Below are positions 26,885 through 34,633 of a DNA stretch of 56,527 bases, piece after piece. The notes below the pieces were generated by a model. The model did not search any database. It had not been told where the DNA came from and saw only the letters and a list, made by a program, of their open reading frames with translations. Source of the stretch: Fibrobacter sp. GTDB lineage: Bacteria > Fibrobacterota > Fibrobacteria > Fibrobacterales > Fibrobacteraceae. Every line of letters starts with the position of its first letter. Position 1 is the stretch's first letter. The translations under genes were made by a program, and so were the position numbers. Location of the stretch: contig JAFXLS010000028.1 in assembly GCA_017530965.1 (NCBI GenBank), positions 1 through 56,527 of the forward strand. The letters are read 5' to 3'.

Positions 26885-26911
26885 AAAAAGCTCCCTGAAG
26901 GGAGCTTTTCT
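26885..26911 (-). terminator. Terminator of the first PKD-like lipoprotein gene, possibly bidirectional
   Basis: AAAAGCTCCC and GGGAGCTTTT pair around TGAA. On the minus strand it is followed by TTTTTTC, and on the plus strand by TTTTC. It lies between convergent genes and closely resembles the terminator at 28364-28392. Confidence 0.88.
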
Positions 26912-26930
26912 TTACATCTGTTTAATTCAA

Positions 26931-28259
26931 TTACTGTGCACCACAAGTAGCTGGACCATCCACAGTGACCGAGACTACTGCAGAACCGGAACAATCTTCC
27001 GGAGATAAGCTAACTACCGTATACCAGTCCTTTTTCATCGGCGTGCTGTTCACTGAACCTCCCACTGGGCCACTAACACCATTGCAGAAGAAAGTTCTAT
27101 TTATGCAAGCAAAGGCGATAACTACATTATAGGTTCCTTCATCCGGCAAGGAAATCTTTCCTGCTTCCGTATTGCTCTTAATTACATACTCTACACCTTC
27201 AGTAACCTTCACTGCCGAGCAGGGAACGTCTATCACCGTATTGTCAGCATTGCCAACCTTCAATGTCGGAGCATAAGAAGCCGTTGCAGCCGTAAATGAG
27301 TTGGTGAAGGTTGCACCACCATCAGTTCCATTCCAATTATAGGTCAATGGAGAGGATGCAGACGTACAGCCCGTCACAGACCAGGTAACATCGGGAGTTG
27401 CCGTAAAGTCAACAGAGGCCGCTCTCGTGGTGCATTCGCAACCCGTAATCGGATCGCCATTCACCTGTAACGGGGAGCACTGAATCGTTTCAGAAGCACC
27501 ACCAATAGTCACCGTCACCGATGCCGTGACTACACCCGAATTGGCATAAGTAACCAAAGCAGATGTACTGGGAGTATCATCAGTTGCAGGAATTGCACCG
27601 GCACCAAAGTTCCATACATAGGTGGCCTTCGCAAAATCAATAGCCGAGAATCCGGCATCTAGATTGTAAGAGAACTTCCACTTGGTGCTTGAACCCTTTT
27701 CGATGGAGGTATTCACCGGAGCACAAGAACCAAGCCCCGTCACAACAACAGGATTCACTTTGGACGAACTGGAAAAATCGACATCAATATAAATCGCCGA
27801 AGAGGGAGATCCATCCACAATATCGAACGGATTTTTGTTGCTGCTTGAAGAATATTTTTTTGAAGAGCTGGACGATTTCACCGTTTTATTTTCTGGAATC
27901 CACTCCCCTTCTTCACAAGTATAGAGATTCTTTTCTTCTTTTACATAGACTTCCATACCCTCACGCTTGATGGAGCACCTGGGCAAGTCATCTTCAGATT
28001 CCACAATATCATTTTCAGCAGCGGCATCTTCCTTTGTCGATGAATATTTTTCAGAAGACTTAGCCGAACTGGAGGAAGACTTTGAGGACTGTTTTTCACT
28101 AGAAACAGGAGTATCAGAATCGTCAGATTCCGATTCATCGTCTTCTGAGACCTGCTTGACATCATTGGAATTAATGACGCTCTCGTCGCCGCAAGCCGTA
28201 AGAGCCAACAATGAAAGCGGCAAAGCTAGCAAAATACCACCGAAGAAAGGATACTTCAT
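26931..28259 (-). CDS. PKD-like lipoprotein with Ser-rich linkers (downstream copy)
   Basis: 442 residues. Lipobox ALTAC (Cys about 23), then long Ser/Lys/Glu-rich linkers (about 30-75 and 128-170) of the kind common in Fibrobacter secreted proteins. One segment (about 90-120, KREGMEVYVKEEKNLYTCEE) resembles short Cys-containing repeats. From about residue 175 to the end it is paralogous to the next gene: two beta domains (ATYVWNFGAGAIPATD and LTYNWNGTDGGATFTNS) and a C-terminal domain with paired Cys ending GPATCGAQ. ATG has GAGG upstream. Probably a cell-surface lipoprotein; ligand unknown. Confidence 0.8.
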   Translation of the reverse strand: MKYPFFGGILLALPLSLLALTACGDESVINSNDVKQVSEDDESESDDSDTPVSSEKQSSKSSSSSAKSSEKYSSTKEDAAAENDIVESEDDLPRCSIKREGMEVYVKEEKNLYTCEEGEWIPENKTVKSSSSSKKYSSSSNKNPFDIVDGSPSSAIYIDVDFSSSSKVNPVVVTGLGSCAPVNTSIEKGSSTKWKFSYNLDAGFSAIDFAKATYVWNFGAGAIPATDDTPSTSALVTYANSGVVTASVTVTIGGASETIQCSPLQVNGDPITGCECTTRAASVDFTATPDVTWSVTGCTSASSPLTYNWNGTDGGATFTNSFTAATASYAPTLKVGNADNTVIDVPCSAVKVTEGVEYVIKSNTEAGKISLPDEGTYNVVIAFACINRTFFCNGVSGPVGGSVNSTPMKKDWYTVVSLSPEDCSGSAVVSVTVDGPATCGAQ

Positions 28260-28363
28260 AAAACCTCTAGCTAAAAATCTACTAGAACAATTTATAATTT
28301 TCCTTTACAATAATCAATGATGAATCTCACTATTACCGCAAGATGATTCATTCTTGGGAATAC

Positions 28364-28392
28364 AAAAAAAGCTCCCCAAAGGGAGCTTTTTT
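28364..28392 (-). terminator. Terminator of the second PKD-like lipoprotein gene
   Basis: AAAAGCTCCC/GGGAGCTTTT stem with a CAAA loop and a run of T on the minus strand. Stem sequence and spacing to the stop codon match the terminator of the paralogous gene. Confidence 0.9.
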
Positions 28393-28410
28393 CAATTCAG
28401 CCTAATTCGA

Positions 28411-29646
28411 TTACTGTGCACCACAGGTAGCCGGACCTGTCACAGTCACGGAAACTGAAGCGGAACCTGTGCAATCTGCATCAGTCAAGGCAGCAGTCGT
28501 GTACCAGTCTGATTTCATTGGCACATCATTCACAGAACCACCCACCGGACCGCCAACACCATTGCAGAAGAAAGTCTTATTCTGGCAGGCAAAAGCGATG
28601 ACTACATTATAGGTTCCTTCACCCGGCAAAGAAATCTTTCCTGCATCCGTATTATTCTTAATCGTATACTCAGCACCTTCGGTAACCTTCACTGCCGAAC
28701 AGGGAACATCAATCACCGTATTGTCCGCATTGCCGACCTTCAATGTCGGAGCATATGAAGCCGTAGCGGCCGTAAACGAATTGGTAAAGGTTTCTGCACC
28801 ATCAGCTCCATTCCAGTTATAGGTCAAAGGCATAGATGCAGACGTACAACCCGTCACGGACCAGGCAACGTCAGGAGTTGTCGTGTAGTCAACAGAGCCA
28901 GTCACGCCCACAGGTGCGCATTTGCAACCCGTAATCGGATCGCCATTCACCTGCAGCGGTTTACACTGAATCGTTTCGGAACCGCCACCAATAGTCACAG
29001 TCACAGATGCAGTGGCCGTACCCGAATTGGCGTAAGAAACCGCAGCAGACGTACTCGGAGTCCCATCAGTTGCAGGAGTTGCTCCGGCACCAAAATTCCA
29101 GGCATAGGTAGCCTTAGCAAAGTCAATTGCCGTGTATCCTGCATTCAGGTTGGGAGTAAACGTCCACTTAGTACTTCCCGTATTCTTTTCGATGGGGGTA
29201 GTCACCGGTTCACACTTACCGAGACCCGTAATAACTTCAACAGACGAAGAAGACTGGTCTATCGGAGGATTATCATCTATTCTGGCAGCAGAGGAACTAG
29301 AAGTTTCATCCACAATATCGAACGGATTATGGTTGCCGATAGAAGAGGACGACTGGCCCGGGTTCGTTCCCGAATTGCCATTGTCGTTCGAGCTCGGGAT
29401 ATCATCCGGAGTATCTCCGTTGGGATTAGCAAAGTATTCAGCGTATTTCGACTTGCAATAATCATCTTTAAGACAACTATCCAGCCCTTCCTTTTTAAGA
29501 GCTTCTGCTTCTTCTTCGGCCGAGACCAGAAAGCCGAGAGCTTCATCATCAGAATTCCATTTGCTAACATCGCCTTCACCGCAAGCCCAGAAGCTTGCTC
29601 CGGCAACAACTGCAAACAATATTCCTGCAATAAGTTTCTTATTCAT
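28411..29646 (-). CDS. PKD-like lipoprotein with Ser-rich linkers (upstream copy)
   Basis: 411 residues from the ATG at 29646 (MNKKLIAGIL), chosen for GAGG 8 nt upstream. Lipobox FWAC (Cys about 22). The N-terminal part is unlike its paralogue (EALKKEGLDSCLKDDYCKSK). After the shared NPFDIVD motif and Ser-rich linkers the two proteins are closely similar to the end, with paired TYAWNFGAG and LTYNWNGAD modules and the same GPATCGAQ end. This indicates tandem duplication with divergence of the exposed linker and N-terminus. Confidence 0.8.
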   Translation of the reverse strand: MNKKLIAGILFAVVAGASFWACGEGDVSKWNSDDEALGFLVSAEEEAEALKKEGLDSCLKDDYCKSKYAEYFANPNGDTPDDIPSSNDNGNSGTNPGQSSSSIGNHNPFDIVDETSSSSAARIDDNPPIDQSSSSVEVITGLGKCEPVTTPIEKNTGSTKWTFTPNLNAGYTAIDFAKATYAWNFGAGATPATDGTPSTSAAVSYANSGTATASVTVTIGGGSETIQCKPLQVNGDPITGCKCAPVGVTGSVDYTTTPDVAWSVTGCTSASMPLTYNWNGADGAETFTNSFTAATASYAPTLKVGNADNTVIDVPCSAVKVTEGAEYTIKNNTDAGKISLPGEGTYNVVIAFACQNKTFFCNGVGGPVGGSVNDVPMKSDWYTTAALTDADCTGSASVSVTVTGPATCGAQ

Positions 29647-29761
29647 AATAAAACCTCTTTGGCTGAAAAATACATTATTCAAATAGAAAATGCTACAACC
29701 AGCCTAAAATTCGTGCTTAAAAGCACATATTTTTTGCATACAAGCCGCCAGCCAACGGGTT

Positions 29762-29785
29762 GTTTGTAAACGGCGATTTACAAAC
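29762..29785. repeat. Perfect inverted repeat at the mlaF stop codon
   Basis: GTTTGTAAA and TTTACAAAC form 9-bp perfect arms around a 6-nt loop; the last base overlaps the mlaF stop. It lacks a T tract, so it is more likely an mRNA 3'-end structure than a standard terminator. Confidence 0.6.
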
Positions 29786-30570
29786 TATTCTTCGTCAACC
29801 GAAATCTTACGTTGTCCGGTAATAAACTGGTGCACGTAAGGATTGCTGGTATTCTTGATTTCGTCAACCGTACCCACTTCGATAATACGGCCATTATACA
29901 GCATGGCAATACGGTCGGCCACCTTGAAGGCACTCACCATGTCGTGAGTCACCACCACAGACGTCACACCCAACTTGCTCTGCATATCGAGAATCAAATC
30001 GTTAATCACGTCACTGGTAATAGGATCCAGACCCGTAGTGGGTTCATCGTACAAAAGGATTTCAGGATTCAATGCGATGGCGCGGGCAAGAGCCACACGT
30101 TTACGCATACCACCCGAAAGTTCAGACGGCATCTTGGTACGGAATTCCGGCACCAGGTTGATCATCTTCAGCTTTTCAGTCACCACATCCTGGATTTCCT
30201 TTTCGGACATCTCCGGATGATGTTCACGCAAGGCAAAGGCAATATTTTCACCGGTGTCCATGGAGTCAAAAAGAGCGCCCATCTGGAACAACATACCCAT
30301 CTTGCGACGAATCGTATGCGTGTCAAAGAACTTGGGCGTACTGATAGTCACGCCGTCCACTGTCACTTCGCCACCATCCGGTTGCAAGAGCCCAATCATG
30401 TGCTTTAGAATCACGGACTTGCCACCACCGGACTTGCCGATAATCACCATAGTCTCGCCACGGCGAATATCCAGGTTCACGTCGCAAAGAACGTCCTGCG
30501 GGCCAAAGGACTTCTTGAGCCCTTTAAGGCGAATCGCGATATCGTTTGGGTCTATTTTTACGTTAGGCAT
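29785..30570 (-). CDS. mlaF: ABC transporter ATP-binding protein, Mla type
   Basis: 261 residues. Walker A GKSGGGKS (45-52), signature LSGGMRKRVALARA, Walker B ILLYDEPTTGLD, and switch His in VVVTHDM. The MRKR signature variant and the paired MlaE-type permease place it in the MlaF/Mkl group, which drives phospholipid (or sterol) transport across the envelope. It starts 9 nt after mlaE. No MlaD (MCE-domain) or MlaC gene lies in the window. Confidence 0.92.
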   Translation of the reverse strand: MPNVKIDPNDIAIRLKGLKKSFGPQDVLCDVNLDIRRGETMVIIGKSGGGKSVILKHMIGLLQPDGGEVTVDGVTISTPKFFDTHTIRRKMGMLFQMGALFDSMDTGENIAFALREHHPEMSEKEIQDVVTEKLKMINLVPEFRTKMPSELSGGMRKRVALARAIALNPEILLYDEPTTGLDPITSDVINDLILDMQSKLGVTSVVVTHDMVSAFKVADRIAMLYNGRIIEVGTVDEIKNTSNPYVHQFITGQRKISVDEE

Positions 30571-30579
30571 AGTGACACC

Positions 30580-31362
30580 TTAGAAGAACAATATAGCATC
30601 TAAAACAAAGTCTGCAACCAAAATCATAAGGCAGCTGGAAACTACCACGCTCATGGTAGCGATTCCCACGCCGCGGGCACCCGCCTTGGCATTGACACCG
30701 TGGTAGTAACCCAGCAAAAAGATCAACGTTCCGAATACAAAAGACTTGAGCGTACCCGACCACAAGTCCATGGGGTCAAACAGGTACTGCATTCCGGTCA
30801 CGTAAGTGTAGGTCGTAATATCGAGGCCTAGAACGCAAACAATCCAGCCACCGATAATACCCAAGGCATTAGAAATAATGGTCAGACAAGGCACCATGGT
30901 AAAGAAGGCCACAAAGCGGGGCATGGCCAAATAGCGGTAAGTATCGAGGCCCAACACCGTATAGGCAGCCAGTTCTTCTTTTTCTTTCATGGAACCCAGT
31001 TCTGCAGCAATGGCAGAACCCACACGACCCGAAAGTACGATGGCTGTAAGCAAGGGGCCAAGCTCGATTAGAATCATCTTGCAGGCGGCAGTCCCCACAA
31101 ACTTGTCGGCCACCAGGTTGTGGAATTCGAATTCTGCCTGCACTGTAGCCACCATGCCCGTAAAGATTGACGTCACGAACAACAGCGGAAGCGATGACAC
31201 TCCAATGGAAATCATCTGCTTCACAATAAGCACCGGATTCTTGTGGATAAAGCGCAGCTGCTTAAGGGTATTCAACAAGATGCAAACGACTTCGCCAATA
31301 GCCGAAATACCGGTTACGAGAACCTCGCCAAACCAGATAAATGGGGCTAACAGAAACTGCAT
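30580..31362 (-). CDS. mlaE: ABC transporter permease, MlaE family
   Basis: 260 residues from the ATG at 31362, which has AAGGAG 6 nt upstream; the preceding in-frame TTG is unlikely. MlaE features are TSIFTGMVATVQAEFEF, the central ELGPLLTAIVLSGRVGSAIA and ELGSMKEKEELAAYTVLGLD motifs, and four to five membrane helices. It forms the inner-membrane part of a phospholipid transporter with MlaF. It begins 9 nt after dnaB, so it is probably transcribed from the upstream regulator/dnaB operon. Confidence 0.93.
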   Translation of the reverse strand: MQFLLAPFIWFGEVLVTGISAIGEVVCILLNTLKQLRFIHKNPVLIVKQMISIGVSSLPLLFVTSIFTGMVATVQAEFEFHNLVADKFVGTAACKMILIELGPLLTAIVLSGRVGSAIAAELGSMKEKEELAAYTVLGLDTYRYLAMPRFVAFFTMVPCLTIISNALGIIGGWIVCVLGLDITTYTYVTGMQYLFDPMDLWSGTLKSFVFGTLIFLLGYYHGVNAKAGARGVGIATMSVVVSSCLMILVADFVLDAILFF

Positions 31363-31371
31363 CAAAACTCC

Positions 31372-32793
31372 TTAATAACTTCCGAAATCAGTTGGTCCCA
31401 TGTCACTTGCGTCATCGTAAGCATAGGCTTCGCCACCGCCATCCCCTTCGGGAGCGGCATCGTAGAAGGTGGTATATTCCGGAATGAAGGTCATGGGGAT
31501 GTCCTTCACCGAACCGTTACGGTGCTTCGCCACAATGAGTTCTGCAGTGTGCTTGTCTTCTTCGCGGTGGGTCTGCACGAACTTACGTTCCACGAACCAC
31601 ACCATGTCAGCGTCCTGTTCGATAGAACCCGATTCACGCAAGTCAGAAAGCTGCGGACGTTCGCGGCCCTTTTCTTCGACCTTACGGCTAAGCTGTGCAA
31701 GCGCAATCACCGGAATCTGCATTTCCTTGGCAAGGATTTTTAAGCCACGGGAAATGGCACCGATGGCCACGGCGCGGTTTTCTTCCTTGCCCGTCTTCAT
31801 GAGCTGCAGGTAGTCGATAATCAACAAGTCCAGCTTGCCCTTGCGCTTGAGCTGGCGTGCCTTGCTCATGAGTTCCATAATGCCGAGGTCCGCATTATCG
31901 TCTACGTAGAGCGGGGCCTTCTGAATGGGTGTCACAGCGGCAATCAGTTTCTTCTTTTCGTCACTATTGAGGTAACCGTTGCGAAGCTTACTCTGGTCAA
32001 TCTGGGCCTGCGAGCAAAGCAAACGCTGGGCCAGTTGCACGCCATCCATTTCGAGGCTGAAGAACGCCACATTCTGCTGGAAATTGATAGCCGCATTCGC
32101 AGCAATGGTGAGCGCGAAAGAGGTCTTACCCACACCGGGGCGAGCTGCGAGAATAATCAAGTCGGACTTTTGCAAACCGTTGGTCAACTCATCCAGTTCC
32201 GTAATGCCCGTGCGGATGCCAGTGATGCCGTCCTTGCGGTTATTCAGGCGTTCCAAAAGCGGCGTCACAAAATTCTGGATGGGCTTCAGGGAATCGCGAA
32301 TCTGGTCGTCGGCAATAGCGAAAATATCGCGTTCGGCGTCTTGCAAAACTTCGTCAGGAACCGCCGCCGGATCCATGGCATTCTTGATGACTGCAGAAGA
32401 AGACTTGATCAGCTTGCGAAGAGTCGCCTTCTTGCGCAACAGTTCGATATGCCATTCCGTATTCGCCGAAGACGCCACCGATTCCATGAGTTCGAACAGG
32501 TATTCGCGACCACCCACAAGCGTAAGCTTGTTCATGGTCTCGAGTTCTGCCGCAAGGGTCACCAAGTCAATCGGCGTCACATTGCGATTCAGCGTACAAA
32601 GGGCAGTCCAAATCAGCTGGTGCTTTTCCAGGTAGAAAAAGCTTTCGTCCTTAATCGTCATGATGGCTTCGCCCATCACGTCTGGATCGCGCAAAATACT
32701 TCCAAGCAGGCAACGTTCAGCATCCAGATCCATAGGGACCTGGCGGCCTTCGTAAGAATTCTGTTGATTTTCAAAATCAGGCATCGTCGCCAT
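31372..32793 (-). CDS. dnaB: Replicative DNA helicase
   Basis: 473 residues, normal DnaB length. N-terminal domain (PMDLDAERCLLGSILRDPDV), linker, and RecA-like domain with Walker A ARPGVGKTS (217-225), LLIIDYLQLM, the Arg-finger region LSDLRESGSIEQDADMVWF and the C-terminal AELIVAKHRNGSVKD. It unwinds DNA at the fork as a hexamer. The start at 32793 overlaps the upstream regulator gene by 17 nt; ATG at 32784 is an alternative. Placement behind a signalling operon is unusual for dnaB. Confidence 0.96.
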   Translation of the reverse strand: MATMPDFENQQNSYEGRQVPMDLDAERCLLGSILRDPDVMGEAIMTIKDESFFYLEKHQLIWTALCTLNRNVTPIDLVTLAAELETMNKLTLVGGREYLFELMESVASSANTEWHIELLRKKATLRKLIKSSSAVIKNAMDPAAVPDEVLQDAERDIFAIADDQIRDSLKPIQNFVTPLLERLNNRKDGITGIRTGITELDELTNGLQKSDLIILAARPGVGKTSFALTIAANAAINFQQNVAFFSLEMDGVQLAQRLLCSQAQIDQSKLRNGYLNSDEKKKLIAAVTPIQKAPLYVDDNADLGIMELMSKARQLKRKGKLDLLIIDYLQLMKTGKEENRAVAIGAISRGLKILAKEMQIPVIALAQLSRKVEEKGRERPQLSDLRESGSIEQDADMVWFVERKFVQTHREEDKHTAELIVAKHRNGSVKDIPMTFIPEYTTFYDAAPEGDGGGEAYAYDDASDMGPTDFGSY

Positions 32794-34249
32794 CCATAAT
32801 AATCTTAAGTTCTTTCAATTTACGCCAAAGAGTCGCACGACTAATGCCCAAGCGCTTGCAGACTTCGGTGCGGTTACCGCCACACACGCTCAAGGCACGC
32901 AAAATGTGTCTACGTTCCATTTCTTCGAGCGACAAAAGTTCGTCATCCGTTTCGCTTTCAGCGACCGGCTTCTTTTCCGGTTTCACGCTGCTTTCAAACG
33001 AGATTCCCGGCAGTTTCACCGGTTCAACGTCTACCACCTGGGGCTCTGCGTTATGTTCCCCCTTAATGTGCGGAATCGCCACGGTCTGTTCCCGGGCACA
33101 TTGCTGGACTTCTTCGGGCAAGTCTTCCAGGCGGATTACACCACCTTCGGCCAACACGGTAGCATGCTCGATAATGTTTTCCAGCTCGCGGATATTACCC
33201 GGGTATGAATACTTGGTCAACGCGTACAAGGCTGCCGGTTCAAGATCCACAATGTCCTTTCCCTGGGCATCCTTGTTTTTCAAGATGAAATACTTGATCA
33301 AGTTCGGCAGCGCAGGCTTGCGTTCGCGGAGCGGCGGCAAAAGCAAGTGGAAGGTGTTCAGGCGGTAGTAAAGGTCTTCGCGGAACCGGCCTGTCTGCAT
33401 GGCCTCCTGCAAGTCGCGGTTGGTTGCAGCCAGAACACGTACATCCAAGTACTGCGGTTGGGTATCGCCCACACGCCTAATTTCATGACTCTGCAAAAAG
33501 CGCAAAAGCTTGACCTGGGTGGCAGCAGAAAGTTCACCCACTTCATCCAAGAAAAGCGTTCCGCCGTTAGCAGATTCGAACAAGCCCTTCTTGTCGGCGG
33601 TGGAACCGGTATAAGAACCCTTCTTGCTACCGAAGAGTTCACTTTCCACCAGGTTTTCGGGAATTGCACCGCAGTTTACCGCCACAAAAGGTTCGGCGGC
33701 ACGCTTGCTATAGCGGTGAATCACGTTGGCCAGGAATTCCTTGCCCGAACCGGATTCACCGGTAATAAGAACCGTACTATTGGTAGGAGCCACCTTGTAG
33801 ACGGTCTTCAGAATCTTGCGCATCTCGGGGGTGTTCCCCAAAAGGCCATCCAGCACCTGGGATTCCATGAGCTGGTTGTTGGACTTGTTCAGCTGCTGGG
33901 CCCGCACCTTTTGCGCCGTCGATTCCAGCTGCGAAATCGAGATAGGCTTTTTAAGGAAGGTGTTTGCACCGCGGGTAATGGCAGAAGCCGCCCCCTGCCA
34001 GTTGCGATCATCGCACAGCACAAAGATTTCAATGCCCGGGTGACGCTCCTTCAAGAAGCTCACCATATCCATATTGTCTTGCATCAAAAAGGGAACTTCG
34101 ATAAACGCCAGGTCTATCGAATTCTTCTTGACGATGGGCATTAAATCACTCTCGCGGGTACAGGCGAACAAGGTCGTTCCTGCAACCGACCAAGAGTGCT
34201 GGATATCGTCGATAAATTTCTGATCTAAGTCCGCGATCAGGATATTCAT
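32777..34249 (-). CDS. NtrC-type regulator with degenerate receiver and altered GAFTGA loop
   Basis: 490 residues. Receiver-like domain 1-115, in which the phosphoacceptor position is Glu51 (DLAFIEVPF) and the usual Thr is Cys79; Lys100 is kept. AAA+ domain (about 135-370): Walker A GESGSGKE (164-171), NCGAIPENLVESELFG, Walker B GGTLFLDEVGEL, and R-finger region FREDLYYRL. The sigma54-contact loop is GSYTGS (211-216) instead of GAFTGA. The C-terminal Fis-type HTH ends SRATLWRKLKELKI. It probably activates transcription without phosphorylation, or uses the loop variant in an unusual way. Nine nt after the receiver gene. Confidence 0.93.
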   Translation of the reverse strand: MNILIADLDQKFIDDIQHSWSVAGTTLFACTRESDLMPIVKKNSIDLAFIEVPFLMQDNMDMVSFLKERHPGIEIFVLCDDRNWQGAASAITRGANTFLKKPISISQLESTAQKVRAQQLNKSNNQLMESQVLDGLLGNTPEMRKILKTVYKVAPTNSTVLITGESGSGKEFLANVIHRYSKRAAEPFVAVNCGAIPENLVESELFGSKKGSYTGSTADKKGLFESANGGTLFLDEVGELSAATQVKLLRFLQSHEIRRVGDTQPQYLDVRVLAATNRDLQEAMQTGRFREDLYYRLNTFHLLLPPLRERKPALPNLIKYFILKNKDAQGKDIVDLEPAALYALTKYSYPGNIRELENIIEHATVLAEGGVIRLEDLPEEVQQCAREQTVAIPHIKGEHNAEPQVVDVEPVKLPGISFESSVKPEKKPVAESETDDELLSLEEMERRHILRALSVCGGNRTEVCKRLGISRATLWRKLKELKIIMDGDDA

Positions 34250-34258
34250 CGCGACCTA

Positions 34259-34633
34259 CTACGAATGGCTCTTGATGATTTCTTCGACCTTCGCACGAAG
34301 GGCTTGCAAGTCCACAGGCTTGTTGAAGGTTGCCGCGGCATCAAAGTGCTGGGCGGTCATCAGGTAGTCTTCGGCAGAGGTACGGCCACCACCGCTCACG
34401 GCGATAGTGCGGTCACTCATATTCAAGCGGCGCAGATCCAGAATGACTTCGTAACCATCCACATCCGGCATAATAATGTCGGTGATGATTACGTCATAGG
34501 TCTTGTTCTGGTAAAGAGTCTTAGCTTCTTTACCATTCTTTGCCGTTTCCACATTGTAGCCCTTGATTTCAAGAGCGGACTTGAGCATCAGATTGAACTG
34601 CTCATCGTCATCGATAATCAGGATAGTAGGCAC
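34259..34633 (-). CDS. Stand-alone response-regulator receiver
   Basis: 124 residues. Intact receiver: acidic IIDDD (8-10), phosphoacceptor D52 (ITDIIMPDVDG), Ser80 at the Thr position and K105. No output domain. Starts at GTG, overlapping the kinase TAG by 1 nt, with a strong AAGGAGGG. In context it is the likely phosphate acceptor of the kinase. How the signal reaches the neighbouring NtrC-type protein is not evident from the sequence. Confidence 0.93.
   Translation of the reverse strand: MPTILIIDDDEQFNLMLKSALEIKGYNVETAKNGKEAKTLYQNKTYDVIITDIIMPDVDGYEVILDLRRLNMSDRTIAVSGGGRTSAEDYLMTAQHFDAAATFNKPVDLQALRAKVEEIIKSHS

Noticed and set aside
29762..29785. Rho-independent terminator after mlaF
   Set aside because: The dyad is perfect but no T run follows on the minus strand; recorded only as an inverted repeat.
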